Positions 33,094 to 44,730 are shown, counted from the stretch's first letter. The stretch: DNA of 64,000 bases from Cladophialophora immunda (GCF_000835495.1 NW_015622543.1:5258619-5322618); one strand, 5' to 3'. Made by a program: numbers and translations. Notes: a model not told the origin generated them from the sequence alone.

Positions 33094-33585
33094 AGTCGAG
33101 CTCGATGGTCGCGGTGTTGCTGCTGCTTTCCCTGCCCCTCGTATTACCCGTGGCTTGACGATGTGGCGGCTCTCGGCGGGCGCCGGCTCGACGGCCTGCA
33201 TCTCCACGTCGTGATGCGTCGTCGTCGTGAGCATCGAGGAGCCTGCTCCCCCGGCCCCGACGACCTCGACCCCGTACCTGTCGCGCAGCTTCGCCGAGTC
33301 GTGCAGCAGGCCCTGGACGCTGCGCAGGCTCGACCTGACCACCGCCTTCTGGGCGTCCCACTGCGCCCGCAGCGCCGGCAGGTGGTTCTCGCCGCCCTGC
33401 GACGCCGCGTGCACCGTCGCCCCCACGGCCCCGAGCCAGCCCTTCAATAGGACGAGCTTCGTGAACGCCATGTCAAACTCCCGCTCGCCCTGCGAGCCCA
33501 GCGACACGTAATTACACCCATCCAAGCAGGCGATTAGGAGGCTGGTGAGAGCAACGTTCGTGATCACCAAGCCCGCTGTCTCCAT
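32515..33585 (-). CDS. HET-S-like protein: HeLo domain plus C-terminal HRAM-type amyloid repeats
   Basis: 356 aa in one exon, ATG at 33585. Residues 1-60 start like HeLo (prion-inhibition and propagation) domains: AGLVITNVALTSLLIACLDG, then an LG and a long amphipathic helix. The later HeLo helices are also present (DAWSLRDKHKV...FVVHLEELLQNLG, then PEPSSMRLLLEASGG). A Ser-Gly run encoded by a minisatellite (about residues 166-185) interrupts the domain. After a Gly/Ala linker the tail carries two aligned pseudo-repeats, YIRNLISDQAHAILGDIG (295-312) and YRDNEISGSTMVVLGNVD (324-341), sharing Y..N.IS......LG(D/N). This is the HET-S design: a membrane-active HeLo domain triggered by amyloid templating. 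Role in cell death is inferred. It lies head-to-head with the NLR gene at 36181. Confidence 0.82.
33035..33088. repeat. (GACCCC)9 hexanucleotide minisatellite inside the HeLo gene
   Basis: Nine perfect 6-bp copies followed by a degenerate unit. On the minus strand they read TCGGGG and encode Ser-Gly pairs, so copy-number change keeps frame. Confidence 0.95.
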
Positions 33586-36180
33586 CTTGGGGTGTGTCCA
33601 GTTTTTGGTGGTTGTTTTTTTTTTGGGCGATTGGGTAACGGAGAGGGGTAGGGGGCGTGCGATTGGAGTCTGATGCGAGGTGTGTGCGGTCTGCCGCGGC
33701 GGGTGGGTGGTGTTACCGTCTCTCTTGTGATCTGTGTAGCCTGCAAGGCAGAAACGAACGGAAAAGGAGGGGAAAGGGCAGGCTTTTTGAGATGTGGTGA
33801 GGCTGGGAGAGGAGGGGTGTTGGTATCCCGTGTCTCTGCCGCTGCTGCCCAGCCGGCGCTGGCAATTGACGTGGCGTGCTGAGAATGCTAGATTCCATCC
33901 CTTCCCCCCCCCCCCTCTCCAGCATTCCTCTGATTGGGGCTCCCCCAATTCTCGGATTCAAGTCTCCCACGTTTCCAGCCTCACTTTATCCGCCAATGCG
34001 ACCCTGGCGATCGATCGGGCGTTTGATAAGGTTAGAGAGAGGGGTAGGGAGAGAGAGACTGGCCGTTCTAGAATCAGCTTTTCATGCCCGACTCAAAGAG
34101 AATACGGCTGGTCCATTGGATCAACCATCGATATTGTTTGCGTCTCGCGTACACTACGAGTTTCCATCAGGCTGTGGCCGATGGAGCTGCATGGGTGTCG
34201 AGATATCTGCAAGGGGCCGGGAATGGTGGTCCGTCAGATCCCAAAGGGGGTGATACGGTCGGAATCCTTGTCAACTCGCGCTACCAGAAGCAGGGCAATC
34301 GGGAATGTGAGCAGGATTCATGAGGTGATGGTGGAACGTCGGTCGGCCGTCTTGAGTTATACAGCTGCATTCCCTACCTTGTAAGGATTGTGCCGTGATC
34401 CGCCTGTGCCCCTTGTTCGCATGAGGCTGAAGCCCCATCCCGTCGGGTGCGGGCACGCCCTTGCATATCGAGCTGGCTCCTTGAATGTGGATTCATCTGA
34501 CGTCAATCTACCCTCTATACGAAAAGGGCTGAAACTGTCCAGCGTGTCCAGGAATGTGTGCCAATTGTAGTCTCGATGGAATGAAGGATCCAAGGTCAGG
34601 TATCTAACGGGGGTTGAGAAAGGGAGGCAGCAAATGTGTTGGGAACCGCCCGTGAGATGCATACATGCATTCCTACACACATCCCTACATACATAGCGTA
34701 AGGAAGCCAAGGCAATGGTACGTCATGGACACCTGGGCGTATTCTCCTTTCATCACAAGCATGCGTAGTTGGGAATGCTTGAGAGGGTACAGTTGAGTAT
34801 CGACTTGGTATCCTTATCTGGAGAGCAGGAGTCATGCCCATGCCGCCGGGACACAGCGAACGAGAAGGGCACGTCGGGTCTGCCGTGACTGGCGTGGATG
34901 GTTCATCAGCCAAATCCTTCCGCAAAGGGCTGAGCCCCGGTCTCGAGGCAGCAGGCACTACAGATGAAGCTGGCCTGGTTTTTTGTGGCTTTGGTGGCAG
35001 GCGAAGCAGCCAGCAAGCATTCGTTCCAGGAAAGTCGAACACCGCCTACATGGCCCAATCGCGTCTTGCAGCCCCCCGCCTGGGCGCCTTGCAGTATCTC
35101 ACTCGGGCCCCTAATGCGGCGGCGTGAAGCCTGATCGTGCACCTTGGTCCTGAATGCGTGCAACTCTGGCCTCAATCAGCTCGACGTCGTTGATGATCAG
35201 GTTCTTCGCCCCGTCCTGGAAGTTGTCCCCAATGGCGTTGTTGCTAAGGATTGTGAATAAGGCTGCCTGCGTTATTAAACTCGGTCGCTTGAGGCCTCAG
35301 ACCATCCAAGGCCATCGAACAGACGGCGCGAGACCAAGTCGCTAAGTCTCGGGTTGCGGGGCTGCTTTACATCCACCATAAACCCAATGCCGCATTGACG
35401 AGGATCGGTTCGAGGAGGCGAGTGCAGTCAGCCTCGTCTCCCACTCCAGCAGGGCGTGCGTAGTAGTAGCAAGATGGGAGTTGGACAAGCGCTTTCTCCC
35501 GCAACGTCGTTGACTCTCCTTCCCTTCCTTAGCTCGGTTCCTTGGGCTGCGACCTTGGGATCTATCACACGGCCACGCCCAATCGAATCTTCTCCGCAGC
35601 TATCTGGGCAAGCCTGGTGCCACGTCAATCAGCCCAATTGGACCCTTCTGCGGTTCTTGCTGCCCACGATGCGAGCTGTGGGAAGCCGCCCCGGACTGCA
35701 GTTGTTGTCACTCGCTTGAACATGCATGCACATGGCTAGGCTGCGGGTGGCTGAGCCTCACCAGTTCTCTCTGCCGTCTTGATAAGGGTGCGTCCTCCCA
35801 CGTCCTAGGGACAATGTTCCCGTCCTCAGCCGCATGTTTGCGCTGAGAGTGTTTTCCCCCGCCCCAAACTTCCCACATGTATCGTCCTCTCTGAGGCGTA
35901 TGATACCATTCACGTTCTACAGTGATGCTTATCTGATGGCGATCCGCTATTGATCGAGCCCAAGCGACTTGAAAGGTGGTGTTTTGTGACCCCCGATGCT
36001 TCGTGCGCCAGCTGAATCTAAGCGAGGCTCCTTACACGTCCGATTTGGCACGGTTTGATATTGTTCCACTACCGATAAGCCTCCCCCCCTTCTTGACCGA
36101 CTCCGGGCAATGCACTGAACTCGAGAGCTACGGCACCCAAAGTCTGCAATATATCCAAATCCTGATTTCCGACTGCAAAG
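33586..36180. other. 2.6-kb intergenic between head-to-head HeLo and NLR genes
   Basis: No supported gene. It contains a run of 12 C at 33904-33915 in the 5' flank of the HeLo gene. Open frames around 33794-34384 and 34596-35042 have no domain and no consistent splice partners. Both promoters must lie here. Confidence 0.55.
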
Positions 36181-39100
36181 ATGGAGGCAGTGGGTGGGAT
36201 AGCAAGCATTGCCAGTCTGGTTGAAGTAGCAGCCAAAGTTGGAGAAATAGCACTCCAGTACACCCGAGGTGTGCTCGGTGCGCGCAAGGAGGTCAATCGT
36301 ATCTGCAGCCAACTCGATGCTCTCTTGGAGGTTGCGAAAGAACTGCGAGATCTTCCGAAAGGCGACACCGGTTCACATCTACAAGCCTCCCGCTCCCATG
36401 AACTCGGATCATACACAGAGGGCTGTATCGCTGAGCTCAAAGAGCTGAAGCAGAAACTAGAACACAATCAGAGTCGCATGCACCGTGTCGGCTTTCGTAG
36501 TTTGAAGTGGCCATTCGAGAAGGAGGAAACTAAAGATATCATTGAGAGGCTCAATGCCTGGCAAGGAACCTTTGCGGCCGCGCTTCAGAAAGACCAAATG
36601 TAAGCAATCCTCTCCAGAAAATGGTCCCCTTTCGAGGTGCTATATTTTTCTCGTTGCGGAATGTCTACTCGGTTGACGAGGACCTGTGTAGCGTCAATTG
36701 CGATGTCGTTCCTGTTCTGTTTCAGGTCGAAGAAGTACTTGACCCCGTCGTTCGCCGCTGACATTTTCGTCTTTTCAGGCTTCTTAACATGCAAATACAG
36801 CAACATCTATATCTGAAGGACCTCGTCGAAGCCAATGGAGCCACGTTCGATGCAATGGAGACTCGTGGGATGCCCCTCTGCAATCCTAAGACCAGGGTTG
36901 ACATCCTTCGTGATATTACTTCTTGGGCCAAAGACCAAAAAGCAGACACTCCGTCCATCTTCTGGCTCTGTGGTTTGGCTGGGACAGGCAAGTCCACCAT
37001 CTCAAGGTCCGTCTGTAGTGCTCTCAGAAGCGATGGCATCCTTGGGGCCAATTTCTTCTTCAAGCGCGGCGAGGGTGACCGGAGTAATGCCTCAAAGCTT
37101 TTTACTACAATCGCGGCGCAGCTAGTCCGCAAGCACCCTGAGCTCTCGCCTCATGTTTGCGAAGCCCTGAAGGATAAGCAGAGCTTGCAGGAGTTTAAAG
37201 ATGCGTTCCAGAATCTCATTTGCAAGCCTCTTACTCACGTGGAGAAAACGCCGCAAGCGAGCATCCCGTCCCTAGTCATCGTCCTCGACGCGCTTGACGA
37301 GTGCGACGACTCCGACATTGGCAACATCGTCCAGCTTCTGTTCGAAGCAGCGCGTAATCTCACCTCCGTCCATCTTCGGATTTTTCTCACCAGCCGCCCT
37401 GAGCTTGAGAGCACCGACTTCCCTCCGGCGGGATCTCGCCAGCTCGAACTACACCATGTATCTGATTCTGTTATCAAAGAAGATATCACCGTGTATCTTC
37501 AAGACGAATTTTCAAGAATACGCCTCGAAAAGAACAAGAAACGCAGAACACCGATACCCAACTCGTGGCCAGAAGAGGCACAGTTGAAGTCTTTGGCTAA
37601 TATGGCATCGCCCCTGTTCATCTATGCTGCCACTCTCATTAGATACCTCTCGAGCGAAGGATTCGCCCCTGAAGACCGACTGAGGGAGCTTATACAGAAC
37701 ACAAAGGCAAAGTTTTCCGGAACCGAACGGACTTACAGACCTATTCTCGAACAGATATTTGGAGATATAAAACCCCCAGATCGAACTCGCTTCCTTGAAG
37801 ACTTTAAAGCCATCGTCGGTTCGATTATCCTTCTTTTCGAACCTCTCTCTCTTGAGCCTCTTGCGCGGCTACTTCACAAGCATACAAGAACCGTTGAGTC
37901 CCACATAGCGAAGTTTCAGTCCGTCATTATCATCCCCCAGCAAGAGTCTCCGATTCGATTGTTTCACCAATCTTTCCGAGAATTTCTCATTGGAAACAAC
38001 AACGTAGAATCTCATCCTTTCGGGATCAACAAGGTCTCGACGCATATGGATCTCACTAAAAGGTGCTTGGAACTTCTGTCGAAGCCCGAAAGTCTGGAGG
38101 CGAATTTATTCAACCTACAAAATCCCGGGACCAAGGTCGCTGACGTCGACCGCGAGAAGATCATGGCGCGTCTAAATCTAGACGTCCAGTATGCATGCAG
38201 TTACTGGGTGCATCACCTTGCAGAGAGTCGCCTCGACACAACGTGGCTAGATCCAGGAATGGCGAGTCTCACCTACGAGTTCCTCAAAAACCACTTTCTC
38301 CACTGGGTGGAAGCCTTGGGCTGGATGGGGAGAGTAATTGATGCTCTCCCCCAGGTATCGCTATTGCAGACCATGATTCAGGTAAGCGCTAGTTTCCAAT
38401 GTTCCACGTCAGGCGGGAGAAGCCTGTCGCCATTATTCAACGAATACCTGGCGAACGAGCCCGATTTGGCGGCTCACAGGGGTCAAGAAGAAATGCTAAC
38501 CATTCACTTTGTATTTCAGAACGATTCACACCGGGATTTTGTTGGATTTCTTTCTGATGCCCGTCGTTTCCTTGCGAAGTTCTCAGGCATCGTTCACCTT
38601 GCGCCTCTCCAGCTTTACTCATCAGCGTTGATATTCACGCCAAGCCAAAGCCAGATCAGGCAAACTTTCAGCGGCGAGATACCGAAATGGATAATCCACC
38701 CTCCCCATGTTGACACGTTCCATGGCACACCCCAAGGCCTGAGACAGACGCTGGACGGTCACTCGAGGTGGGTTACGTCAATAGCGTGGGCACCAGATGG
38801 CAAATATCTGGCATCTGCATCGGCGGACGGGACGATTCGACTTTGGGATGGGGATTCGGGTGTCTGTGTGTGCATTTTGAGCAAGGGCAACCTAGGCGTT
38901 GATAAGGTCGCCTTCTCGAGAAATGGCAACTATCTCGCAGCTGTGGGCGGATGGGAAACTGACAGTCCGTTTGTGTCGTTATGGGACATGAATTCGAGAA
39001 AGTTGGTTCGACATGTGGAAGAACCCGCCGAAAGCGTTTGGGAACCATTGGCAGTCTCAGACGAAGGAGTCGTTGCGTTCGGGTGCTGGATCGAGGACAG

Positions 39101-40301
39101 CAACCATCTATGTTTCTGGTACCCGTCAGGAGAGCTGAAATTATTTCATGCTACGCCCTTTGAGATTGTAAACCAAGCGGAATTTTCACCCGAGGGGAAA
39201 AGTCTTCTGATGACCGGATGCGACGCAGAAGAGCATGACACAAGATGTCGAATCACTCGTATCACCCGTCTCGTGGACATAGAGTCAGGGGAATTGCGCG
39301 AATTCCCCGGTGTTGTCGCCGCGACCTACGTTTCCGAACAGCAACTTTCCATGGTGGTGGTGGGTCAGGACACCCCTCCCGTCGATGACAAAAGTGAACT
39401 GGTCGTGCATACGATCAGACTGCCTGATATCCCGTCAGAGCTTTGGAGAACTCAGCTCTCGCCTGACGGCCTTGTGGTGGCTGTTCATGCCGAAGACAAA
39501 ATCGACGTCTATGCCATCGGCACCGGAGAAAAAACCGCGTCGTTCAATTATAATTACCATTGGTTCTACTTCTCGTCAGACTCCACAACGTTGGCATGTA
39601 ATCATCACACTGACTATGCCATACGGATATTGGACACTACCCAGAGCACAAAAGACGTGCCAGGCAGCTTATCCAGCCAGCACAGGGTGCGTGTTACAAC
39701 AATTTCACTGTCCCACGACGACCTGCATTCGACTTTGGCATCGGGAGACACGGACGGTAAAGTAATTGTGTGGAAATCGTGGAGAGAGCCCTCTAAAATG
39801 TCGAGTGTCCGACTTTCAGGTCATGAAACGTCAATCATGGCTCTCGAATTTACAAGATGTGATCGTTATCTGGCCTCGCTCGACTGGCGCGCTGTCGTCC
39901 GAATCTGGGACGTCGAAACCGGCCAAACTCGCAGAATTGGGGGATCCGACTTTCTAAAGGTTTATAACATCCTAAAGTTCTCGCTGGGGTTTTCTCTAGA
40001 CGGAAAGTTTTTGCAAGTTGGGGTGAAGGTAGTCTGCTTGGACGATCGCGACGTCGCTCTGGAGCAGAGTCAAATGAGCACTACTGTCGAGTTTGAGGAC
40101 TCGACTCAATACCTTTCCGCTCTGCAGGTCGACAATGATGGCTGGATTAAGCGACGGGACAAAGATGATTGCAGCCTTCTATGGCTTCCGCCAGATCTCA
40201 GACCACTCGGTCCACACGTTTGTGTCTCGGATCGTAGTGTCTTGGTGCTGGGAGGTCAGGATGGGAGCGTGACGTGGATGGAACTTAACCTGTCTGACTA
40301 G
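36181..40301 (+). CDS. NACHT-WD40 STAND protein (fungal NLR) with HeLo-like N-terminal domain
   Basis: Signal-transducing NTPase of the fungal NLR type. Exons 36181-36599, 36779-38381, 38520-40301; 1267 aa. The first intron (179 nt) joins an N-terminal helical domain (MEAVGGIASIASLVEVAAKVGE..., the fungal STAND N-terminal class related to HeLo) to the linker. The NACHT domain follows: GASFD-type segment (EANGATFDAMETRG), Walker A GLAGTGKST (205-213), Walker B LVIVLDALDECDD, and FLTSRPE. The second intron (38382-38519, GTAAGC, CTAAC branch, TTTCAG) is 138 nt and open, so unspliced sequence would read through; removing it restores MIQNDSHRDFVGFLSDARRFL, as in relatives. At the C-terminus WD40 repeats begin at GHSRWVTSIAWAPDGKYLAS, with about five recognisable and diverged from each other. 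No amyloid motif is seen. Confidence 0.9.
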
Positions 40302-41186
40302 GTGCGATGTGCCGATGTGTCACGAACAAGGCCGTCACGGCTTTCTACGACAGGGTCACAGGGCTAGGGAAGTAAGTAGGACGCAGAGGATGCGTGTGGC
40401 CGTACCCTGGGTTGGGAGGCTGTACATTTACACGAACTCGACAAGTCCAATGGTTCACCTTCTGATATGCGCTCGACGACCGCGGTAATTCGTAGGTCAT
40501 CTGCCTTTGCGGCACTCCGTTCAGAAACGTCGAACTGAAAAATCAAGCGCTAAAAATCACTGGTATGGTGCTGGAAAGTCTCACTTTGAAATGATACCTA
40601 CTCTTTGTACGGCTGGGAACTCAGGGGCTGGGCATTTTGTGGGTAGAGAATGCAGGAAAGTAGGATTATATATTGTTCCACACACCCCGGCACGCCTTAA
40701 AATGGACGCCCAGTTTGCAGGACATTGTTCGAAACTTCACGTGAGAGTGTTGGAACCGTGGGTGCAGGACGGCTCTTGCTTCTGGCTATCAAACCAACAC
40801 AATGGATTTTTTCCGCTGCCTCCCCACGTTCCAACAGCCTGACGATCTCCACGCCCATGATTCCCTCCATGTACGACTCTCCTCGACGTCCGCAGTGCGA
40901 GCATATCAAAAATGAGATTTCGGAATGGAAGTAAGTCATACATTTGGGTGGTAAACTGCCCAACAACCAGGGATGTCCTGGAGCGAGTACCAGTATCAGC
41001 GATGGGCGAGAGAGATGTGGTGGGAATTGTGAAGAGAGAACAAAAAAAAAACCAATGATGGAGAAATCTTTGTCCATCAACTCAGCAGTTGAATACTTCC
41101 CAGGCTTATTCACTTCACTGTTGTCAACAACAGATACCGCGTTCACAGCACCCAAGTGTATCCCTATCTCGTCACAGCAAGTCCAT
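40302..41186. other. intergenic between convergent genes
   Basis: 885 bases between the NLR 3' end and the aldolase 3' end. A poly-A run of 10 lies at about 41042-41051. No gene recognised. Confidence 0.55.
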
Positions 41187-42086
41187 TCAACTTTGAGCAA
41201 CCTGTGTATACAGTGCCCGGGTAGATTCGCAGCTTTGACGCATGCCATGAATCAGCACCCCAAGGTCCTGAGCACTCAGGATCCAACGAGCGCCCAGGTC
41301 GTTGACGAACTTGGCCATAAGGTCTGGACGGCTGCGGATGCCACCGACCGAGAAAACCTTGCCGTGCTTCCGACATGCCTTGCTGATCCTATCCAGCGCC
41401 TCCGAGAACACGGGTGAATCGTAGTCGCCAGGCACTCCAAGCTCCGTGGACAAGTCGTTTGACCCTACGAGGAGCACGTCACAGCCGTCCAGCGCCGCGA
41501 TGCCTTCAATTTCCTCGACCGCCTCGACCGTCTCGACCATGATGCACACGGTGGAGCCATACTGATCCAGCTCTGCCGTGACCGTGGCCAGAGGCACCGT
41601 CGAAGAGTACTGGAACTGGGGGAATGCCACGCTGATCGAGCGGCTGCCACGAGGCGGATATTTGCAGATGCTGATGATTTTCTTCGCGTCGGCTATACGG
41701 TCGGATATGTATCAGCACGAGCACAAGAGCCTTCGAGGCAATCAAACATTGTGTCCAGATCTCTTACCAACACTCCGGACGTGAGGTACCACAATCCCCA
41801 TTGCCCCTGCATCCAGGACGCGCTGGATAAAGCCACAGCCACATTCGTGTGGAATCCGCACCAGGGGTGTGATGCCCGTCGACAGCGCCGTGATGCAAAG
41901 CTGGTTCGCGTCTTTCAAGGTCAAGGCCGAATGCTCGAGGTCAATGACCAACGAGTCGTATCCCGCCGACTTTGCCATCTGGACGATTTCGACGCCTGCG
42001 ACGATCTTGATCCCAAAGCCTGTGCAGATTTGGCCCTCGCTCGTGAGGGCGATGAGGTTGTTTCTGGCGATGGCTGGTGTCGGCAT
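41187..42086 (-). CDS. HpcH/HpaI-family aldolase
   Basis: Divalent-metal class II aldolase that cleaves 2-keto-3-deoxy acids or 4-hydroxy-2-oxo acids to pyruvate and an aldehyde. Exons 42086-41768 and 41692-41187, with a 75-nt intron (GTAAGA...CGTATAG); 274 aa. Motifs: FVID-like SLVIDLEHS in the N-terminal half, IPLVRIP-type strand (ITPLVRIP), GAMGIVVPHVRS(V) joined across the splice to ADAKKIISICKYPPRGSRS, the metal Glu in MVETVEAVEEIE and the Asp in LLVGSNDLSTELG. Length is typical. It is divergent from the decarboxylase at 42946 and shares its promoter. Products fit the neighbouring dehydrogenase and decarboxylase. Confidence 0.92.
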
Positions 42087-42186
42087 CCTGTCGAGACCTT
42101 TCTCTGCTATACTGCTGGCTTTCCAGGTTCAAAGTGATCCCTGCAATGGATGATGGCTTGGAAAATCCCAGGGAGTTCAACGGTGA

Positions 42187-42202
42187 ATGCAAAACCCGAG
42201 GT
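42187..42202 (+). repeat. 16-bp direct repeat copy 1 (ATGCAAAACCCGAGGT)
   Basis: Identical to 42646-42661; flanks differ, so the identity is limited to the 16 bases. Candidate regulator site. Confidence 0.7.
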
Positions 42203-42645
42203 GTCCTGCCATATGTACACGCACAAGCTTACAGCTGCGGCAATCAAAGAACCGGTCCTATACGTGTTACCAACCAGCCCGAATCAGTCTCCAACATCCT
42301 GGAGATGAATTGTCGCACTAGCAAGTCCCTCTCCTAGCCCGCAATACGGGGATTCCGGGAACTTCCACCGGACCATACCTGACGAGAGCATTGCTTGTGC
42401 ATGAATACGCAATCGTCAGGCTGACCCCGAGCACAACTGCACTCTCCTTTCGGGTGACTAGTCTTCACCTGCGACGACCGCCGGCCACCTCGTCCGAAGC
42501 TTTTGCAGCCTCACATTTCGACACTCAGGAGATTACACTGACCCGAAATCAATGTTTCATACCTCGGATTTGGCGACCGGGGGTCATGTGTTACATTGCG
42601 TCTACTAACTCAATCCTGTGGTCCAAACCCAACGAATCAACTCGG

Positions 42646-42661
42646 ATGCAAAACCCGAGGT
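42646..42661 (+). repeat. 16-bp direct repeat copy 2 (ATGCAAAACCCGAGGT)
   Basis: Second copy, 459 bp from the first and about 285 bp upstream of the decarboxylase ATG. Confidence 0.7.
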
Positions 42662-42945
42662 CCGATACAGTATGGTCCATCCATCCATCATGGTGTTATG
42701 CATTATGTCTCATACTTTCCCGTCAACATACGAGGTGAGAGCGGACTTTACAAGCCTGGAGCTCTATTGCAAACCGAGGCTCGACCGTTCCTGCGCAAAA
42801 GCCCGATGACCCTACACATGAGACATTTGCTCGTGTCGTTTCCAGGGGTTGAAGAAGTCGTGGATTGATCTAACATTTGTCAAATCAGAGAAAAAGGGTT
42901 TCAACAGCACAAGGCACAACAATCTCTGGCATAGCGTTGTGGGCA

Positions 42946-44730
42946 ATGTCAACCTCATACGTCACAATCGCGGAGTATCTTTTCAAACGGTTGCACCAGT
43001 TGGGCGTTGACTCCATCTGTGGCGTCCCTGGCGACTACAACCTGACTCTGCTGGATTACATTGAACCCGCTGGTATCAATTGGGTGGGCACGTGCAACGA
43101 GCTCAATGCAGCCTACGCTGCCGACGGCTATGCTCGCGTCAACGGTATTGGCGCCGTGGTGACGACGTTCGGCGTGGGAGAATTGTCCGCAGTCAACGCC
43201 ATCGCAGGAGCTCGAGCCGAAAAAGTCCCAGTCTGTCACATCGTGGGCAAGCCTTCCAGATCAGCAGAGCATGACCGCGCATTGATTCACCACACCCTGA
43301 ATGACGGCGAGTATAACACCTTTGCGCGAATGCAGGCACACATCACGGTCGCTCAGGCATATTTGGTCGACTCCAGGACTGCGTGCGAGGAAATCGACAG
43401 GGTTCTTCGTCAGTGTCTTCTTCGAAGTCGACCCGTGTACATCTCGATTCCGGTCGATATGGTTCCTGTCAAAGTGTCGATAGAAAGGCTCGAATCTCGA
43501 ATTGTCTTGGACGATGCAGCCTTGCCAAAGGACTCGAACATTGTGTTGTCCATGGTCCGCGAGCTCATGTACAAATGCACGCAACCGGCGATCTTGGTTG
43601 ATGGTGAAAGCCGAGCCTTTGGCGCGCTGCAGGAAATCGAAACTCTGGTCCGCGAGACAGGATGGCCAACATTCACCTCGGTGTTTGGCAAGAGCCTCGT
43701 CGACGAAAGCCTGCCCAACGTCCAGGGCGTGTGGATGGGCAATTTCGCGCCGCTGGCACAAGCGGAATTCTTCAACTCGTGTGATTTGATTTTGTGCTTC
43801 GGACCACACTTCAGCAGGACCAACACATTCAGGAACAATGCAATTCCGCCGCGGGAGAAAACAATTGCATTTACCGAGATGGATATACACATCAAGTCGC
43901 AGATCTATCGCGACCTACCCATCAAAGCCGCTCTCACGGAATTGTCCAAGACTCTGGACGTGTCAGCTTTGCATAAATACCCGGTGTATCCCAACCTCGA
44001 TGCTCACGCTAGGTCTGAGCATGTTGTAACAACGCCATCCAGCTCTGCTCAGATCATGCACAGCCAGTTGTGGAGCCGAATATCCTCCATCCTCCGACCC
44101 GGAGATATCATTCTCGCAGAGACAGGCACCGCCGGCTATGGCTCTCATGCCTTGCGGCTCCCGACATCGACGCATCTTTTCAAGCCTGTGACATGGCTGT
44201 CGATTGGTTACATGCTGCCCGCAGCGCTGGGTGCAGCCATCGCACGGCGCGACATGCTCAAGAAGAAAAGTCGAGTCAATGAGCTCGAGAATACAAGGTC
44301 GACGCCTTCCGGCCGCACGATTTTGTTCATCGGAGATGGCAGCTTCCAAATGACTGCGCAGGAACTGAGCACCATCATCCACCAGCGACTTGACGTGCTG
44401 GTCGTCCTCATCAGCAACGACGGTTTCACGATCGAACGCTGCATTCACGGCCGCCATCAGAAATACAACGATGTCGCGCCATGGCGATATCTGGATCTCC
44501 CCAAGGCTTTCGGTGCCGACAGTCTTGTTTCTGAGGGCTACGCCTCGCGGACGTGCCAGCTCAGGACGCAAGCTGACTTGGATGCCTGGCTGCAGGACGA
44601 AGACATGTTGCTGCTGAAAGGACGCGGGTTGAGGATGGTCGAGATCTTCATGGGGAAGCTTGATGCTCCAAAGCCCATCCTTCAGATGTTGGAGGAGCAG
44701 ATGCATCGAGAAAGGAAGACTGCCGTATGA
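42946..44730 (+). CDS. pyruvate decarboxylase-like ThDP enzyme
   Basis: Thiamine-diphosphate-dependent non-oxidative decarboxylase of 2-keto acids, giving aldehydes. ATG at 42946, 594 aa, no intron. The frame is open a little upstream but without another ATG. Visible catalytic elements: CGVPGDYNLTLLD (Asp of the active site), TCNELNAAYAADGYAR (Glu that activates ThDP), the HH pair in ALIHHTLNDGEYNTF, and the cofactor/Mg motif GDGSFQMTAQE...NDGFTIE with the catalytic Glu. All key residues are kept, so activity is likely. Sequence outside the motifs is diverged from housekeeping PDC, and the location beside an aldolase and regulator suggests a dedicated 2-keto-acid decarboxylase (for example a phenylpyruvate- or branched-chain-type enzyme) rather than the fermentative one. 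Confidence 0.92.
   Translation: MSTSYVTIAEYLFKRLHQLGVDSICGVPGDYNLTLLDYIEPAGINWVGTCNELNAAYAADGYARVNGIGAVVTTFGVGELSAVNAIAGARAEKVPVCHIVGKPSRSAEHDRALIHHTLNDGEYNTFARMQAHITVAQAYLVDSRTACEEIDRVLRQCLLRSRPVYISIPVDMVPVKVSIERLESRIVLDDAALPKDSNIVLSMVRELMYKCTQPAILVDGESRAFGALQEIETLVRETGWPTFTSVFGKSLVDESLPNVQGVWMGNFAPLAQAEFFNSCDLILCFGPHFSRTNTFRNNAIPPREKTIAFTEMDIHIKSQIYRDLPIKAALTELSKTLDVSALHKYPVYPNLDAHARSEHVVTTPSSSAQIMHSQLWSRISSILRPGDIILAETGTAGYGSHALRLPTSTHLFKPVTWLSIGYMLPAALGAAIARRDMLKKKSRVNELENTRSTPSGRTILFIGDGSFQMTAQELSTIIHQRLDVLVVLISNDGFTIERCIHGRHQKYNDVAPWRYLDLPKAFGADSLVSEGYASRTCQLRTQADLDAWLQDEDMLLLKGRGLRMVEIFMGKLDAPKPILQMLEEQMHRERKTAV

Larger units (their letters stand above)
42087..42945. promoter_or_regulatory. 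859-bp divergent promoter, aldolase / decarboxylase
   Basis: Separates the two start codons. It contains a 16-bp perfect direct repeat (see separate entries) and a degenerate third copy, TTGCAAACCGAGGC, at 42767-42780. The arrangement suggests co-regulation of the two enzymes. Confidence 0.6.

Noticed and set aside
32681..33450. Two long frames of 217-226 aa overlapping the HeLo gene
   Set aside because: GC-rich repeat and high GC content open several frames; only the HeLo frame has domain structure.
36181..36599. Amyloid (HRAM) motif at the NLR N-terminus
   Set aside because: Looked for Y-x-x-N...LGN-type sequence that would pair with the HeLo protein tail; none is present, only a helical HeLo-like domain.
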